From the NCBI GenBank assembly GCA_018401055.1, contig JAGYLB010000098.1, positions 1 through 64,000 on the forward strand: DNA of 64,000 nucleotides, written 5' to 3'. The stretch comes from Roseicyclus sp. (GTDB lineage: Bacteria > Pseudomonadota > Alphaproteobacteria > Rhodobacterales > Rhodobacteraceae). The notes below the pieces were generated by a model, which saw only the letters and a program-made list of their open reading frames with translations, searched no databases and was not told the origin of the DNA. Made by a program: the position numbers and the translations under genes. Below are positions 63,446 to 64,000 of the stretch, in pieces (position 1 is the first letter of the stretch; every line of letters starts with the position of its first letter).

Positions 63446-64000
63446 ATGGCGCTGTGGAACCTTCTGTTGTTGGCGCTGATACAAGGCGTGACCGAGTTCT
63501 TGCCGGTGTCCAGCTCTGGCCATCTCGTGCTTTTGCCGAATCTCACCGGCCTGCAGGACCAAGGGCAGGTCATCGACGTGGCCGTCCATGTCGGCACGCT
63601 TGGGGCCGTGATCTTGTACTTCTGGCCCGATGTGCGCAGTGCCTTGGGCGGCGTTCCCCGAATGCTGACGGGGCGGATCGACACAGTCGGCTCAAGGCTC
63701 GCCTTCTTGCTGCTTGTCGCCACTGTGCCGGTGATCGTTGCGGGCCTTATCCTGCATGTGACCGGGCTGGCCGACGCGATGCGGTCGATCGCCGTGATCG
63801 GCTGGGCCATGCTGGTGTTCGGTGTGGTGCTCTACTGGGCCGACCAACGCGGTGAGCAGGTCAGGCAGGCCGGAGAGTGGACGCTGCGCGACGCCATAAC
63901 GCTCGGGCTGTGGCAGGCGGTGGCGTTGATCCCCGGCACGTCACGGTCCGGCATCACCATAACGGGCGCGCGCCTCATGGGCTATGACCGGACCAGCGCG
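63446..64000 (+). CDS. uppP: Undecaprenyl-diphosphatase, N-terminal part (runs off the window)
   Basis: 185 codons, open to the window edge. UppP/BacA recycles undecaprenyl pyrophosphate for wall synthesis and gives bacitracin resistance when overproduced. The two catalytic motifs are visible: TEFLPVSSSGHL near the N-terminus and PGTSRSG near 63930, with hydrophobic helices between them. ATG 63446 is the start; the preceding ribosome binding site is weak (AAGCGGGG). The missing end is about a third of the protein. Confidence 0.93.
   Translation, partial: MALWNLLLLALIQGVTEFLPVSSSGHLVLLPNLTGLQDQGQVIDVAVHVGTLGAVILYFWPDVRSALGGVPRMLTGRIDTVGSRLAFLLLVATVPVIVAGLILHVTGLADAMRSIAVIGWAMLVFGVVLYWADQRGEQVRQAGEWTLRDAITLGLWQAVALIPGTSRSGITITGARLMGYDRTSA

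Overview
The window is a stretch of ordinary, GC-rich chromosome from an alphaproteobacterium, most likely a Rhodobacterales/Roseobacter-group member. The evidence is the combination of an IalB-family exported protein, a VPLPA-CTERM-type sorting tail, a gltB/hypothetical/gltD operon, a probable serC leader RNA ahead of serC, a 'translocase'-family gene behind secA, and the general style of the proteins. I see no rRNA, tRNA, integrase, transposase, phage module or CRISPR array. Coding density is high and most intergenic gaps are under 250 bases.

The main caveat is that about half of the genes are split between reading frames by single-base insertions or deletions, often in or beside homopolymers. 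Genes expected to be essential or highly conserved are hit (secA, gltB, serA, serC, serB, argJ). This looks like an unpolished assembly rather than decay. CDS coordinates below therefore span the whole gene across these slips. Two side effects are false fusions of neighbours (methyltransferase+hemH; btuC+btuD).

Layout. 1-8.1 kb: comF (partial), methyltransferase, hemH, Nudix hydrolase, argJ, a parvulin PPIase, and secA transcribed divergently from it. 8.2-15.2 kb: a secA-adjacent exported protein, a PstS-like/OmpA fusion, radC, map, a CinA-N protein, a GNAT and an OmpA protein. 15.3-27.4 kb: LysR regulator, mtgA, GST, queG, an SDR, a small cell-wall cluster (two L,D-transpeptidase-type proteins around a CAP protein), a 61-residue secreted/membrane peptide with its own terminator, rlmN, an IalB protein, a Rhizobium etli-type asparaginase and a hybrid histidine kinase. 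27.5-35 kb: alpha-2-macroglobulin and pbpC, translationally coupled. 35-41.3 kb: thiolase and MarR regulator, then serA-serC, a second MarR regulator and an alpha/beta hydrolase.

41.4-48.5 kb is the most coherent system: a cobalamin riboswitch followed by btuB-btuF-btuC-btuD-exbB-exbD-exbD-tonB, nearly all with 4-base ATGA overlaps. It is a self-contained vitamin B12 import operon that carries its own outer-membrane energising complex. Directly behind it (48.5-53.2 kb) lies a MacB/LolD-type ABC transporter with a lipocalin-like exported protein (AttEFGH-like) and a PNPOx-family flavoprotein. 53.3-64 kb: an alpha/beta hydrolase fused to a polytopic membrane domain, serB, a VPLPA-CTERM-type surface protein, the glutamate synthase operon gltD-hyp-gltB, and the start of uppP.

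I did not find a convincing unknown multi-gene system. The best leads are the ABC/lipocalin/PNPOx cluster, the membrane-fused hydrolase, the Lys-rich tail on ArgJ, the 27-bp tandem repeat and several inverted repeats.
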